64,000 bases of DNA from an uncultured Rhodobiaceae bacterium (GCA_937907245.1 CALCUM010000003.1:497501-561500), one strand, 5' to 3'. Positions 46,306 through 55,413 are shown, counted from the first letter of the stretch. The notes: generated by a model not told the origin, from the letters alone. Translations and numbers: made by a program.

Positions 46306-47856
46306 TTATCCAACGCGGCGTTCGTGGCCTTCCCAATGAGGGTCGCGTAATTCGCGGCGCAATATTTTACCCGAAGGATTGCGCGGTAGCGCGTCGACAT
46401 AATCGACGGACTTCGGCAATTTATACCCCGCAATACGTTCGCGAGCGAAAGCGATAATTTCTTCTTCGCTAAGGCTCGCGCCAGCTTGCAGCACAACGCA
46501 AGCCTTTACCGCCTCGCCCCATTTTTCATCGGGCACGCCAATCACCGCAACATCGGCAATATCTGGATGGGCAAATAAGGCATTCTCCACTTCGGCCGGA
46601 TAGACATTCTCGCCGCCTGAAACAATCATGTCTTTTACACGGTCATGGATGAACACATAGCCCTCTTCGTCGAAAAACCCTGCATCCCCCGTATAGAACC
46701 AGCCATCGCGCACGGCATCTTGTGTGGCTTCCGGTTTTGCCCAATAGCCTTTCATATTAGATTTCGCGCGCATGGTAATCTCGCCGACATCGCCTTGCGG
46801 CACAGGTTTTCCTTTTTCATCAACGATACGAATTTCGACACCGACATTTGGCTTGCCGCAGCTGCGCAATTTATTACGCGCTGGATTATGGTCTTCCGGC
46901 ATTAAACTTGTGCCGCAACCGGTGGTTTCCGTGAGGCCATAAACCTGAACAAAATCTTTGGTAAACACTTGGCTGGCTTGCAGCAATAATTCTTCAGCGA
47001 TTGGCGAGGCGCCATAAATCACCTGCCTCACGCTCGACACATCGGCCTCGCGGATGCGCGGCAATTGCATCAAGAATAAAATCACCGCCGGAACCATAAA
47101 CAAGATAGAAATTTTCTCGACCTCAATAAGGCGCAAAATCTCGACCGGATCTACCTCTTCCAAGACGGTAACTTTCGTGCCTTCAAACAGGCCAATAAGC
47201 CCAACATTTACCCCAGCGATGTGGAACAAAGGCATGCATAATAAAACATGATCTTCGGCCCCCCAATTGGCCCAATGCGACGCTTGGTCCAGCGCGCTGC
47301 CCATGTTCTCGTTGGTCAATTGCACCCCCTTAGGGTGGCCGGTGGTGCCAGAGGTATAGAGCTGAATAAAATCATCCCCGGTTTGATAGTCCAACCGCAG
47401 CGGCTCAGCTTTGCCGCTGTCGCGCCATTCAGCAAACCCCTCCCACTCCGCGTGGCCGCCGTCCATCGCAATCACTTTTCGAACCTCAGGGCAGTCCGCC
47501 AATATGCCTTCGATGAGCGGCACAAAAGCTTTCGACACAAAGATGATTTCAGCCTTCGCATCGTTGAGGACATAGCTGACTTCTGGCGGTGCGAGGCGCG
47601 AGTTGACGCCAACCACGACCGCACGGGCTTTTTGAGCCCCCAGCAACATTTGAAAATATAGGTCTGAATTGCCGCCCAAATAACCCACCCGAGCGTGCGG
47701 AGAAATACCTTCCGCAACCAGCTTATGGCCAACTTGGTCACTTAAAAGGCTAAGCTGTCGATAACTCGTCTCTCGGCCTGCACAGACCAAAGCCGTGGCC
47801 TCGCCTTGCTTGGCTGCTTGCGCTTCGAAAGCCTCAATAAAGATAAATTCACTCAT
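46306..47856 (-). CDS. Fatty-acyl-CoA ligase (AMP-forming)
   Basis: 516 residues from ATG 47856, which has AGGAGG upstream. The AMP-binding P-loop is QLYTSGTTGHPKGVQL (near 170), and later motifs are VYGLTETTG, GWFYTGDAGFFDEEGY and PRNPSGKILRREL with the catalytic Lys. It activates a carboxylic acid to the CoA thioester; chain length is unknown. Divergent from the metallo-hydrolase gene by about 107 bp. Confidence 0.93.
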   Translation of the reverse strand: MSEFIFIEAFEAQAAKQGEATALVCAGRETSYRQLSLLSDQVGHKLVAEGISPHARVGYLGGNSDLYFQMLLGAQKARAVVVGVNSRLAPPEVSYVLNDAKAEIIFVSKAFVPLIEGILADCPEVRKVIAMDGGHAEWEGFAEWRDSGKAEPLRLDYQTGDDFIQLYTSGTTGHPKGVQLTNENMGSALDQASHWANWGAEDHVLLCMPLFHIAGVNVGLIGLFEGTKVTVLEEVDPVEILRLIEVEKISILFMVPAVILFLMQLPRIREADVSSVRQVIYGASPIAEELLLQASQVFTKDFVQVYGLTETTGCGTSLMPEDHNPARNKLRSCGKPNVGVEIRIVDEKGKPVPQGDVGEITMRAKSNMKGYWAKPEATQDAVRDGWFYTGDAGFFDEEGYVFIHDRVKDMIVSGGENVYPAEVENALFAHPDIADVAVIGVPDEKWGEAVKACVVLQAGASLSEEEIIAFARERIAGYKLPKSVDYVDALPRNPSGKILRRELRDPHWEGHERRVG

Positions 47857-47963
47857 GGTATGCCTCCTCCTATTTGGTATTAGATTAGCCAGCAAAAAGA
47901 CGATGTAAAGAGCTCTATTATGCGTTACCCTTTAAGCCGATAAAGCTAGCTGGGAGAGTAGAC

Positions 47964-48935
47964 ATGCAACTTGGGCATCCAAAATTTGCTTATGAAAAAG
48001 GCCTGCACCAAATTGGCAATGGCGCCTATGCCTGGCTGCAACCCGATGGGGGTTGGGGCTGGTCGAACGCTGGGCTGGTGGTTGATGGCGATCAATCCTT
48101 GCTGGTCGACACGCTGTTTGATGTGCCCCTAACGCTCGATATGTTGGCTGCTTATAAGGATGCCGAAAAAGGCGCGGAAAAGATAAACATCGTAGTGAAC
48201 ACTCATCACAATGGCGACCATTGCAATGGCAATTGCTGCTGCCCCGACGCGCAAATCATTGCCCATCGGGCCACCGCCGAACATATGCAAGCCGAGCCCC
48301 CCGAAATGATGCAAAGCTTTTTAGATGCGGCACCTGACTTGGGCGACATGGGTAAATATTTTACCAGTTGCTTTGGCCCGTTTGATTTTAAATCGGTGAC
48401 GCAAAAACTGCCAGACACGCTTATCGACACACAGACCATTGTTAAAGTGGGCGATAAAGATGTCCACCTTATTCCCGTCGGCCCCGCCCATACGCCCGGC
48501 GATACGCTGGCCTATGTGCCCGCCGACCGCACGGTCTATACAGGCGATATTTTATTCATTGGCGGCCACCCAATTATTTGGGAAGGCCCGGTCCAAAATT
48601 GGATCGATGCCTGCGATCGCATTATCGATATGGATGTCGAAACCATTGTGCCCGGCCATGGCCCCATTACCACCAAGGCCGGCGTAGAAGAAGTGCGCCA
48701 CTATATGGTGACCATGCGAAATGAAGCCCGCGCGCGCTATGAGGCTGGCATGACTTATAAAGAAGCCGCCTTTGATATCGCCCTAGGCGTATTTGATGAT
48801 TGGGGCGATAGGGAACGCATTGTCATTAATTGCGCGACGATGTTCCATGAATTTGGCGCCGAGGGAAAACCAGATATTACCGAGCTATTTACCGCTATGG
48901 CAGAATATGCCGCCGCCCGTCCTCAAAAGGACTAA
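47964..48935 (+). CDS. Metallo-beta-lactamase-fold hydrolase with variant metal motif
   Basis: 323 residues. The MBL signature reads VVNTHHNGDHCNGNC near 75-90; the usual His-x-His-x-Asp-His appears as His-His-Asn-Gly-Asp-His. The other ligands fit the fold: GPAHTPGDTLAYVP, YTGDILFIGGHPI and VPGHGPI. A C-terminal helical region follows. The substrate is unknown. tusA starts 9 bp later on the same strand. Confidence 0.86.
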   Translation: MQLGHPKFAYEKGLHQIGNGAYAWLQPDGGWGWSNAGLVVDGDQSLLVDTLFDVPLTLDMLAAYKDAEKGAEKINIVVNTHHNGDHCNGNCCCPDAQIIAHRATAEHMQAEPPEMMQSFLDAAPDLGDMGKYFTSCFGPFDFKSVTQKLPDTLIDTQTIVKVGDKDVHLIPVGPAHTPGDTLAYVPADRTVYTGDILFIGGHPIIWEGPVQNWIDACDRIIDMDVETIVPGHGPITTKAGVEEVRHYMVTMRNEARARYEAGMTYKEAAFDIALGVFDDWGDRERIVINCATMFHEFGAEGKPDITELFTAMAEYAAARPQKD

Positions 48936-48944
48936 GATAGCAAG

Positions 48945-49184
48945 ATGACCGAAATTGACGCGATTGGGCTAACCTGCCCCATGCCGGTTCTGCGGTTGCA
49001 AAAGACTTTGCGCGAAACGCCGTCTCAAGCCCGCGTCACCCTATTGGCCACAGACCCGATGGCCAAAGTGGATGTGCCGCATTTCTTGTCTGAAAACGGC
49101 CACACACTCATCGACCATCGCACGCAAAAAAAAGCCGCCCCTGGTGGTTTGGATTTGCTGATTTTTGAAGTTGAAAAAGCCTAA
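48945..49184 (+). CDS. tusA: TusA-family sulfurtransferase
   Basis: 79 residues. The active cysteine lies in GLTCPMPVLRLQKTL near 9-23, the hallmark CPxP. TusA carries persulfide sulfur to tRNA thiolation, molybdenum cofactor or sulfur-oxidation routes. Cotranscribed with the metallo-hydrolase. Stop shares CTAA with the convergent ArsC-like gene. Confidence 0.92.
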   Translation: MTEIDAIGLTCPMPVLRLQKTLRETPSQARVTLLATDPMAKVDVPHFLSENGHTLIDHRTQKKAAPGGLDLLIFEVEKA

Positions 49185-49528
49185 GCGCTAAAACTGGTTT
49201 GCACGGCTTTGCTAAAACCGACACTGACGACCCCATCGCGCTCGATGACGGGGCGTTTGATTAGCGTTGGATTGGCCACCATAAGGGCCACAAGATGAGC
49301 CACATCCGAGTTATCCTTCTCGGCATCGCTAAGTTTGCGCCAACTGGTACCGCGTTTATTAAGCAGGACATCCATCGGTTGCTGGCTCAGCCAGCCCTCA
49401 ATTTGTGCCGCCTCTAGCCCTGTTTTGCGAAAATCATGAAAGCTGAACTCATGGCCCTGGTCGGCCAAAAACACGCGGGCTTTTTTCACCGTATCGCAAT
49501 TGGGAATTCCGTAGACGGTGATGGCCAT
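49181..49528 (-). CDS. ArsC/Spx-family protein (YffB-like)
   Basis: 115 residues. The N-terminal site is YGIPNCDTVKKARVFL with a single cysteine, so the thioredoxin CxxC is absent, and RGTSWRKLSD with the arginine follows near 60. It fits the YffB branch of ArsC-like proteins, possibly glutathione-dependent thiol reductase. Its ATG overlaps the coq4 stop by one base (TAATG). Confidence 0.9.
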   Translation of the reverse strand: MAITVYGIPNCDTVKKARVFLADQGHEFSFHDFRKTGLEAAQIEGWLSQQPMDVLLNKRGTSWRKLSDAEKDNSDVAHLVALMVANPTLIKRPVIERDGVVSVGFSKAVQTSFSA

Positions 49529-50262
49529 TATTCGGCTGCCAAATAGCCTGCGGTTTGCAAGTCAGGCGTCGCGTCAATAATTTTGCGATAGGCAGATGGT
49601 GTCGCTACGCCCAATTGACGGCGCACTTCGTCGAGCGGTTGGGTAAGCAAATGTTCCCAATCGGCCGCCGGAAGACCTTTGGCCGCTTTGCCCAAACGAA
49701 ACGCTTCGCGCAAGGCGCTGCCGATGCCTAGCTCTGGGGCCTCTTTACGGGTCACCAAAAAGCCGGCCCCAATGATAACCAAAATGCCCAAATTCCCGAG
49801 CTGGCGATAAGTGACCGCCAATAAGCAAAGCTCGCCCAAAGGATCGCGCCCATAGCCCGTGGTAACATGCCAAAGGTCATGCGCGTCTCGCATCCGTTCA
49901 TGATAGCGGATTTGCTCAGCACTCATTTCACGAGCTTCCTCGGGGCGCCCTTCGACGCTGGCCTCGGTGAGACCATCGGCAGTGATTTGTTCGACTTTGG
50001 TGAAATTATAATACCGCGCGCCAAGCGAGCCTTTCGGCAGGCTGGCCAACCAGTCGCGGTCTTTCAAAAACTCAATCAAAGGTTTTTTCGCTTCAATAAG
50101 GCGCGGCCCTTGTTCGGTTTTCATAAACCGTGAAAAAGCGCGAGTGCCAGAATTACCCGACAAGGCTTCCAAAATAACAAACACTTGTTTGGTATCTTCT
50201 TTATCGGCGATGAGTTTTTTTACCGCGCCAGAAATCCGTTTTAATTTGCTTTCACCAGACAT
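49528..50262 (-). CDS. coq4: Coq4-family ubiquinone biosynthesis protein
   Basis: 244 residues from ATG 50262, after CAGGAG. The HDxxH motif with distal Glu is in DAHDLWHVTTGYGRDPLGEL near 120-140, which binds zinc in Coq4. Coq4 is a scaffold and C1-decarboxylase/hydroxylase of coenzyme Q synthesis in mitochondria. UbiG and Coq7 of the same pathway are in this window too. Confidence 0.88.
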   Translation of the reverse strand: MSGESKLKRISGAVKKLIADKEDTKQVFVILEALSGNSGTRAFSRFMKTEQGPRLIEAKKPLIEFLKDRDWLASLPKGSLGARYYNFTKVEQITADGLTEASVEGRPEEAREMSAEQIRYHERMRDAHDLWHVTTGYGRDPLGELCLLAVTYRQLGNLGILVIIGAGFLVTRKEAPELGIGSALREAFRLGKAAKGLPAADWEHLLTQPLDEVRRQLGVATPSAYRKIIDATPDLQTAGYLAAE

Positions 50263-50374
50263 CGTCAAGCTCCTGTTTATGTGGCCACAATATACACATG
50301 TGAGGGCCCAATGACCAGACACCTATAAACGCCGAGTGAGGGGCGATTTGGAAACGATCATAATGGAAAAAAGC

Positions 50375-50461
50375 TGGTGCCCTTGGGCGGACTCGAACCG
50401 CCACTCCCGTTAAGGAAACGGATTTTGAATCCGTCGCGTCTACCAATTCCACCACAAGGGC
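50375..50461 (-). tRNA. tRNA-Leu (anticodon CAA)
   Basis: 87 bases with the long variable arm of class II tRNAs. Acceptor GCCCTTG pairs with CAAGGGC; anticodon stem ACGGA/TCCGT with loop TTCAAAA; T loop GTTCGAG; CCA is encoded at 50375-50377. It decodes TTG. Confidence 0.97.
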
Positions 50462-50518
50462 CGACCAGCCCCCCTCATTTGCCCGATTATCGACGTGGCG
50501 TCAATGCTTGCGACGCCT

Positions 50519-50561
50519 GTTAAGGCAAAAATTAATGAATGTTAAGGCAAAAATTAATGAA
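50519..50561. repeat. 21-bp tandem duplication across the clc stop
   Basis: Copies of GTTAAGGCAAAAATTAATGAA lie at 50519-50539 and 50541-50561 with one base between. The second copy holds the TAA stop of the CLC gene (minus strand, 50554-50556). Confidence 0.92.
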
Positions 50562-52332
50562 CGGCATCGTCATGGTCGTGCTGCCACGCGCTTCGCGTGA
50601 CCATTCTGGCATGGGCAAATAAATCCGCTTCATGAATAATGCCGACCAGAACCCCTGATTTTAACACCGGCACGCCCTCGCCCAAAAAGTCGCGCATCGC
50701 GGTTTGCGCATACAGCGCATTGTCATGCGCTTGCAAAATAAGTGGTGTACGTTCTTGCAAAGGCAGGCACATGGCATCCGCGGGCTGGCGAACCAAATCA
50801 TAGAGGCAAATTTTACCCGCCCATTGCCCTTCACCATCCAGCAAATGCGCTTCAGAGCAATGCGCCTCAGCCATTTTCTCGGTCGCCTGGTTCACGCTTA
50901 CGCTGGCGGGAAGGGTTAAATAATCGGCAGACATCAGCTCGGTTACCGGCGTTTGTTGCAAGGCCAAGCTCTCGCGTCCCAAAGATAAATCAACCCCTTT
51001 GGCCAACAGCTGCGGTTCAAAAACCGAGCGGGTAGAGAGCCGCGAGGACAAAAGATTGGAGATAACAATTGTCACCACAATGGCCGTGGTCGCCGCATAA
51101 TTTTGCGACAATTCAAAGCTCAATAAAATTACCGCCAAGGGCGCGCCCAACATAGAGCTAGCCATGGCCGACATGCCGGCCAAAACAAACAAGGCCGTAT
51201 CCGGCGCATAGCCCGTCATCGGCGCCAAAAGGCTCAGCAAGCCTGCCATAACCCCACCGAGCCCGGCGCCAATAAACAGCGCTGGCGCAACAATACCACC
51301 GTGGAAAAACAGCGTCAGGCAAATCCCCGCCGCGACAACTTTAAACACTAATAAAACCAGCAAAGCCGTCGGCGCAATTTCTCCCTGCATCATCGCCGAT
51401 ATCGTATCGAGACCCGGCCCCAAAATAGACGGGGCAAAATGAGCCAGAATACCCATAGAGAGCCCGGCCAGGGCAGGCTGAAGCCATATCGGCAAAGCAG
51501 CGCTGACAAGGCGCAAGCGCAAGCGCGCAACAAACCGCATCACCCCAACCGCCGCCAATCCGGCAACCACCCCAAGCAGCATCAGCATCAAGATATCCAT
51601 CGGCCCCGCCATGCGGGTTTCAAATATCGGCAAGATAGAAATATGTTGGTTTAACACTTCGCCAGAAAACACATAGGCTGTCGCCGAGGCCAAACTGACG
51701 GGGGCAAAGAAGCGCAAATTATAATGGCGTAACACCACCTCATGCGCAAAAATAATGCCCGCTAAGGGCGCACTAAAAGCCGCAGAAATAGCCGCCGCCA
51801 CGCCTGCCCCCAAAGCCATTTCGGCATATTGTGGTGACAGGTTTAAAAGCCGTTTGGTGCTGGCAGCAAGGCTTGCGCCCAACACCACGAGCGGCCCGTA
51901 AAGCCCTGTGGTCGAGCCCGCGCCAATGGCCATCACAGATTTCAACAAGCTGACATAGCCGCCCGTGCGCGACACCACAGGGTCGGGCTCGTGGGCGGCA
52001 TGGATGACATCGGCGAGCTCGACGGGGCGGCGCGGCGTCAGCCAAATCAAAAGCCCCCCGATGGCCAATCCCGAAAGGGTGGGCACCAAAAACAAAATAG
52101 GCTTAAACCCATGCCAACCAATTTGGCCCGGCTCATGGTCGGGTTGCCAAAGCGACAATAAAACTTCTACCGCACCAAAAGACGCCAGCGCCGCATAAGC
52201 CACAACGACACCCAACACAAGACCCGTCGCCGTAATGCCTAGCCCATGGCGCAGGCGGGCCATCATCTGGGCTAAAGAGCTGGCCAAACCCTGCTTGGTC
52301 ATGGGGGTCACCGGTTCAAAAGGACTGTTCAT
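50554..52332 (-). CDS. CLC-type chloride channel/transporter with CBS pair
   Basis: 592 residues from ATG 52332. About ten or more membrane helices are apparent. The motif that is GREGP in E. coli ClC reads GLYGP (in STTGLYGPLVVLGASL), so the gating glutamate is Tyr, and the GSGIP motif is not recognisable (TPRRPVEL at that place). The later GGIVAPALFIG motif is kept. Two CBS domains form the C-terminal 130 residues. Anion conduction is likely; proton coupling is doubtful from the missing glutamate. Confidence 0.88.
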   Translation of the reverse strand: MNSPFEPVTPMTKQGLASSLAQMMARLRHGLGITATGLVLGVVVAYAALASFGAVEVLLSLWQPDHEPGQIGWHGFKPILFLVPTLSGLAIGGLLIWLTPRRPVELADVIHAAHEPDPVVSRTGGYVSLLKSVMAIGAGSTTGLYGPLVVLGASLAASTKRLLNLSPQYAEMALGAGVAAAISAAFSAPLAGIIFAHEVVLRHYNLRFFAPVSLASATAYVFSGEVLNQHISILPIFETRMAGPMDILMLMLLGVVAGLAAVGVMRFVARLRLRLVSAALPIWLQPALAGLSMGILAHFAPSILGPGLDTISAMMQGEIAPTALLVLLVFKVVAAGICLTLFFHGGIVAPALFIGAGLGGVMAGLLSLLAPMTGYAPDTALFVLAGMSAMASSMLGAPLAVILLSFELSQNYAATTAIVVTIVISNLLSSRLSTRSVFEPQLLAKGVDLSLGRESLALQQTPVTELMSADYLTLPASVSVNQATEKMAEAHCSEAHLLDGEGQWAGKICLYDLVRQPADAMCLPLQERTPLILQAHDNALYAQTAMRDFLGEGVPVLKSGVLVGIIHEADLFAHARMVTRSAWQHDHDDAVH

Positions 52333-52406
52333 ACTCAAACCTATCTAGGATTCGCAGAGCCCACAAAACTCTTTTCATTGCCTAGTTACGAAGGTAGTCT
52401 CGCCCC

Positions 52407-52988
52407 ATGTTACGCGCCCTCTACGATAGAACTCTCGACTTATCCACCCACCGCCATGCGGCTTGGGGATTAGCTGGCGTTTCATTTCTAGAAAGCTCTA
52501 TGTTTCCCATTCCTCCCGACGTTGTTTTGCTGCCTATGGTTTTGGCCAATCGCGCCAAAGCTTGGTGGCTTGCCAGCATCTGCACGCTGGCCTCGGTTTT
52601 GGGCGCTTTATTGGGCTATGCCATCGGCTATGCGCTTTGGGAAACCATCGGCCAACCGATTATCGCGTTTTATAATGGCGAGGCCGCCTTTGATAAATTC
52701 CTTGGGTTTTATGAGCTTTGGGGCGTCTGGGTTGTGCTGGCCGCCGCCATCAGCTTTTTGCCGTTTAAAGTCGCAACCGTGGCCAGCGGTGTTGCGGGAT
52801 TGGCCTTGGGGCCCTTTATCTTGGCCAGTATTTTGGGGCGTGGCCTTCGTTTCTTTGGCGTCGCCGCGCTGATTTATTATTTCGGGCCGCAAATGCGCGT
52901 GCTGATTGATAAATATTTCAACCTCTTGTCGTTTTTATTTGTCGCTCTTTTAATTCTGGGTGTGGTGCTACTCGGAGCGGTAGGATGA
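52407..52988 (+). CDS. DedA/YqaA-like membrane protein (VTT domain)
   Basis: 193 residues with several membrane helices. The signature SFLESSMFPIPPDVVLLP lies near 28-45 and the conserved SFLPFKVATVASGVAGL near 118. DedA-type proteins are implicated in lipid-carrier flipping; the function of the YqaA branch is less clear. Overlaps dsbB by four bases. Confidence 0.88.
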   Translation: MLRALYDRTLDLSTHRHAAWGLAGVSFLESSMFPIPPDVVLLPMVLANRAKAWWLASICTLASVLGALLGYAIGYALWETIGQPIIAFYNGEAAFDKFLGFYELWGVWVVLAAAISFLPFKVATVASGVAGLALGPFILASILGRGLRFFGVAALIYYFGPQMRVLIDKYFNLLSFLFVALLILGVVLLGAVG

Positions 52989-53485
52989 TGGCTCACCTGA
53001 GGTTACGCCCCCGCATTGGCTTGGTGTTTATCTTGGCCGCCTTGGTAATTGGTAGCGCGCTGGCCAGCGAGATATTTGCTGGCCTCACCCCTTGCGCCTT
53101 ATGCCTGAAACAACGCGTACCTTATTATTTAGCTTTGCCACTTTTAGGTCTGGCTTATTTTTATGCGCCATTTGGCAAGCTCGCTTCGCGCGGGTTGCTG
53201 GTCACGGTGGGCGTCGTGTTTCTCGTCGGCGCGGGGCTTGGCGCCTATCATGCCGGCATCGAGTATGGATTTTGGGCTGGACCGGCCACATGTGGCGGGG
53301 GCGGCGCGATGGCCAGCTCCCCCCAAGCGCTTTTATTGGCGCTGGAAAGCCAAACCCTTGTGCGCTGTGATGCCCCAGCCTGGACCCTTTTCGGCATCTC
53401 TTTGGCAGGCTATAATGCCTTGGCAAGTTTAGCCTTAGCAGCGATTGCTTTTGGCACTTTGCGACACGAAGAGGATAAATCATGA
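52985..53485 (+). CDS. dsbB: Disulfide bond formation protein DsbB
   Basis: 166 residues with four membrane helices. Active cysteines are in LTPCALCLKQRVPYY (first periplasmic loop) and the later pair in GPATCGGGG and LVRCDAPAW. DsbB reoxidises DsbA and passes electrons to ubiquinone. Overlaps coq7 as ATGA, so a quinone-reducing enzyme and a quinone-making enzyme are coupled. Confidence 0.93.
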   Translation: MMAHLRLRPRIGLVFILAALVIGSALASEIFAGLTPCALCLKQRVPYYLALPLLGLAYFYAPFGKLASRGLLVTVGVVFLVGAGLGAYHAGIEYGFWAGPATCGGGGAMASSPQALLLALESQTLVRCDAPAWTLFGISLAGYNALASLALAAIAFGTLRHEEDKS

Positions 53486-54009
53486 GCGATGGTCGGCTAG
53501 AAGAAATGATCCGTGTAGACCATGCCGGCGAACATGGCGCCGTGCGGATTTATGATGGTCAATTGGCGGTGTTTGATAAAATTCCAGGCTTCGAAAAAAC
53601 CGCAGACCTTGTACGCCACATGGCCGAACAAGAGCAGGAGCATCTCGACCATTTCGACGCCCTTATTGTCGAGCGCAACATACGCCCAACGGCTTTTGGC
53701 CCGCTTTGGAATGTCGCGGGATTTGCCCTTGGCGCCGTAACGGCACTGATGGGCGAGAAGGCTGCCATGGCCTGCACCGCCGCCGTGGAAACAGAAATTG
53801 ATGCGCATTACGCCGCTCAATTAGACGAACTCGAAGACGGCGCCGATGATGATTTGCGAGATACAATTGAAAAATTTAGGGCCGATGAAGCCGAACACAA
53901 AGCCACCGCTCTAGAGCAAGGCGCCGAAGAAGCGCCGGCTTATGAAACGATGAGCCAGATAATCCGGTTTGGGTGTCGGGTAGCCATTCGAGCCTCGGAA
54001 AAAATCTAG
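53482..54009 (+). CDS. coq7: Demethoxyubiquinone hydroxylase
   Basis: 175 residues. Di-iron ligands are visible in RVDHAGEHGAVRIY, EQEQEHLDHF, AVETEIDAHYAAQL and FRADEAEHKATAL (two ExxH motifs). Coq7 hydroxylates demethoxyubiquinone in the penultimate steps of Q synthesis. Third gene of the DedA-like, dsbB, coq7 operon with ATGA couplings. Confidence 0.95.
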   Translation: MSDGRLEEMIRVDHAGEHGAVRIYDGQLAVFDKIPGFEKTADLVRHMAEQEQEHLDHFDALIVERNIRPTAFGPLWNVAGFALGAVTALMGEKAAMACTAAVETEIDAHYAAQLDELEDGADDDLRDTIEKFRADEAEHKATALEQGAEEAPAYETMSQIIRFGCRVAIRASEKI

Positions 54010-54046
54010 CCCTATCCGCCTAAGCCTCTTTCCTTGTCACTTAAGC

Positions 54047-54649
54047 TTATGGCTCCAGCTCCGTGTCCCAATAGAGGTAATCTTGCCAGCTATCATGGCA
54101 ATAGTTCGGCGGAAACCGCCTGCCATTTTCATGCAATTCATAGACCGTCGGCTGATGCGGTTTTTGCCTTGGCACCATGCCAGCTTGTTTGGGCAAACGA
54201 CCGCCTTTTCTTAAATTACAGGGGCTGCAAGCCGCCACCACATTTTCCCAGGTCGTGCGCCCGCCAGCGCGACGCGGGATAACATGATCAAAGGTCAAAT
54301 CTTTGGGAATGCCGCAATATTGGCAAGAAAATCCATCGCGCAAAAACACATTAAACCGGGTAAAGGCAGGATAGCGCGGCGGCTTCACATAGGTCTTCAA
54401 GCTCACCACACTGGGAAGTAGAAACTCGGTCGACGGGGAATGCACAATCGTATCGTAATGCGACACGATATTAACGCGGTCTAGCACCACCGCCTTCAGA
54501 GTATCTTGCCAAGACCAAAGCGAGAGCGGGTAATAGCTTAGAGGACGAAAATCTGCATTTAAAACCAAAGCAGGACAGCTCGCTGGATTCCTAAAATCCG
54601 GCGGGGCGGCCTTCACAAACTCAATCGCGTCGGTACCAGATCGGTGCAT
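54047..54649 (-). CDS. HNH endonuclease-family protein
   Basis: 200 residues from ATG 54649, which follows GGAGG; a 13-residue extension is possible. The HNH core is at the middle: FSCQYCGIPKDLTFDHVIPR, GGRTTWENVVAACSPCNLRKG, with CxxC pairs for zinc. The protein is a conserved stand-alone type in alphaproteobacteria, and no methylase or mobile marker is near, so a restriction role is not indicated. Confidence 0.88.
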   Translation of the reverse strand: MHRSGTDAIEFVKAAPPDFRNPASCPALVLNADFRPLSYYPLSLWSWQDTLKAVVLDRVNIVSHYDTIVHSPSTEFLLPSVVSLKTYVKPPRYPAFTRFNVFLRDGFSCQYCGIPKDLTFDHVIPRRAGGRTTWENVVAACSPCNLRKGGRLPKQAGMVPRQKPHQPTVYELHENGRRFPPNYCHDSWQDYLYWDTELEP

Positions 54650-54774
54650 TGTTTCGCCTCCGTCCTTTCTCTCGCTCGTGGGTCTCATTCGCGCGAATCA
54701 TAGCGCTAGCCCTAAGTATGCCCAATTGTTTGGCTCAACTCTAGCCGCTTAACTCAAACTATTGAAGGGCCCGG

Positions 54775-55413
54775 TTACTTACGTCGGGCTTCTTCTTGCT
54801 CGCCATTATAATAAGTCCACAATAGCCGCGCCGCTGCCCCACGATGCGGTTGCCAACGCAAAGCAAAATCTGCCAGCTGTTGCGCATCGGGTCTGGCGTC
54901 TAGTCCATATAGCATCCACACACTTTGTTGCAGCGCCAAATCCCCCGCCGGAAACATGTCAGCACGGCGCAAGGCAAACAACAAATAACATTGCGCCGTC
55001 CATGGGCCGATGCCCGTCAGCGCCACCAGCGTATCGTAAACAGTTTGATTATCCGCTTGGCGCAAAGCGGGAAGGTCGAGCCCGTCGCTGACGATGGCCT
55101 CTGCGAGCGCGCGCATATAGCGCTGTTTGGGGCGCGAAATACCACAGGCCCCCAGCGCTTCGTCGCTCAAAGCCAGCAAGTTTTCGGGTTGTGCGCTACC
55201 CATAGCGGCATCGAATTTAGCTTGAATAGACGCCGCCGCCGCCGTGGAGACTTGCTGACTAATGAGCAACCGCGTCAGCCCATGAAACCCGTCGGGCGTC
55301 TCGCGCATCGGCGGTGTGCCATATTTTTCAAAAGCCATGGCGAGTTGTTTATCTCGCTTGCACAAGTCTATGAGCGCGTCTGTGATATGTTTTTTTGTCT
55401 TATATATTTGCAT
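54775..55413 (-). CDS. DNA-3-methyladenine glycosylase (AlkA-like)
   Basis: 212 residues. The HhH-GPD motif is LVALTGIGPWTAQCYLL near 120-137, and the catalytic Asp is in FPAGDLALQQSV. ISQQVSTAAAASI near 50 is typical. It removes alkylated bases. Start is ATG 55413 (a TTG two codons upstream is possible), 22 bp from the divergent gluQRS start. Confidence 0.92.
   Translation of the reverse strand: MQIYKTKKHITDALIDLCKRDKQLAMAFEKYGTPPMRETPDGFHGLTRLLISQQVSTAAAASIQAKFDAAMGSAQPENLLALSDEALGACGISRPKQRYMRALAEAIVSDGLDLPALRQADNQTVYDTLVALTGIGPWTAQCYLLFALRRADMFPAGDLALQQSVWMLYGLDARPDAQQLADFALRWQPHRGAAARLLWTYYNGEQEEARRK

Noticed and set aside
50252-50455. Open frame starting MVELVDATDSKSV on the minus strand
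   Set aside because: It is a translation of the tRNA-Leu gene, a well-known artefact, and overlaps the tRNA completely at its start.
54047-54649. HNH protein as a restriction or homing endonuclease
   Set aside because: No methylase, intron or mobile context; it matches the conserved stand-alone alphaproteobacterial type.
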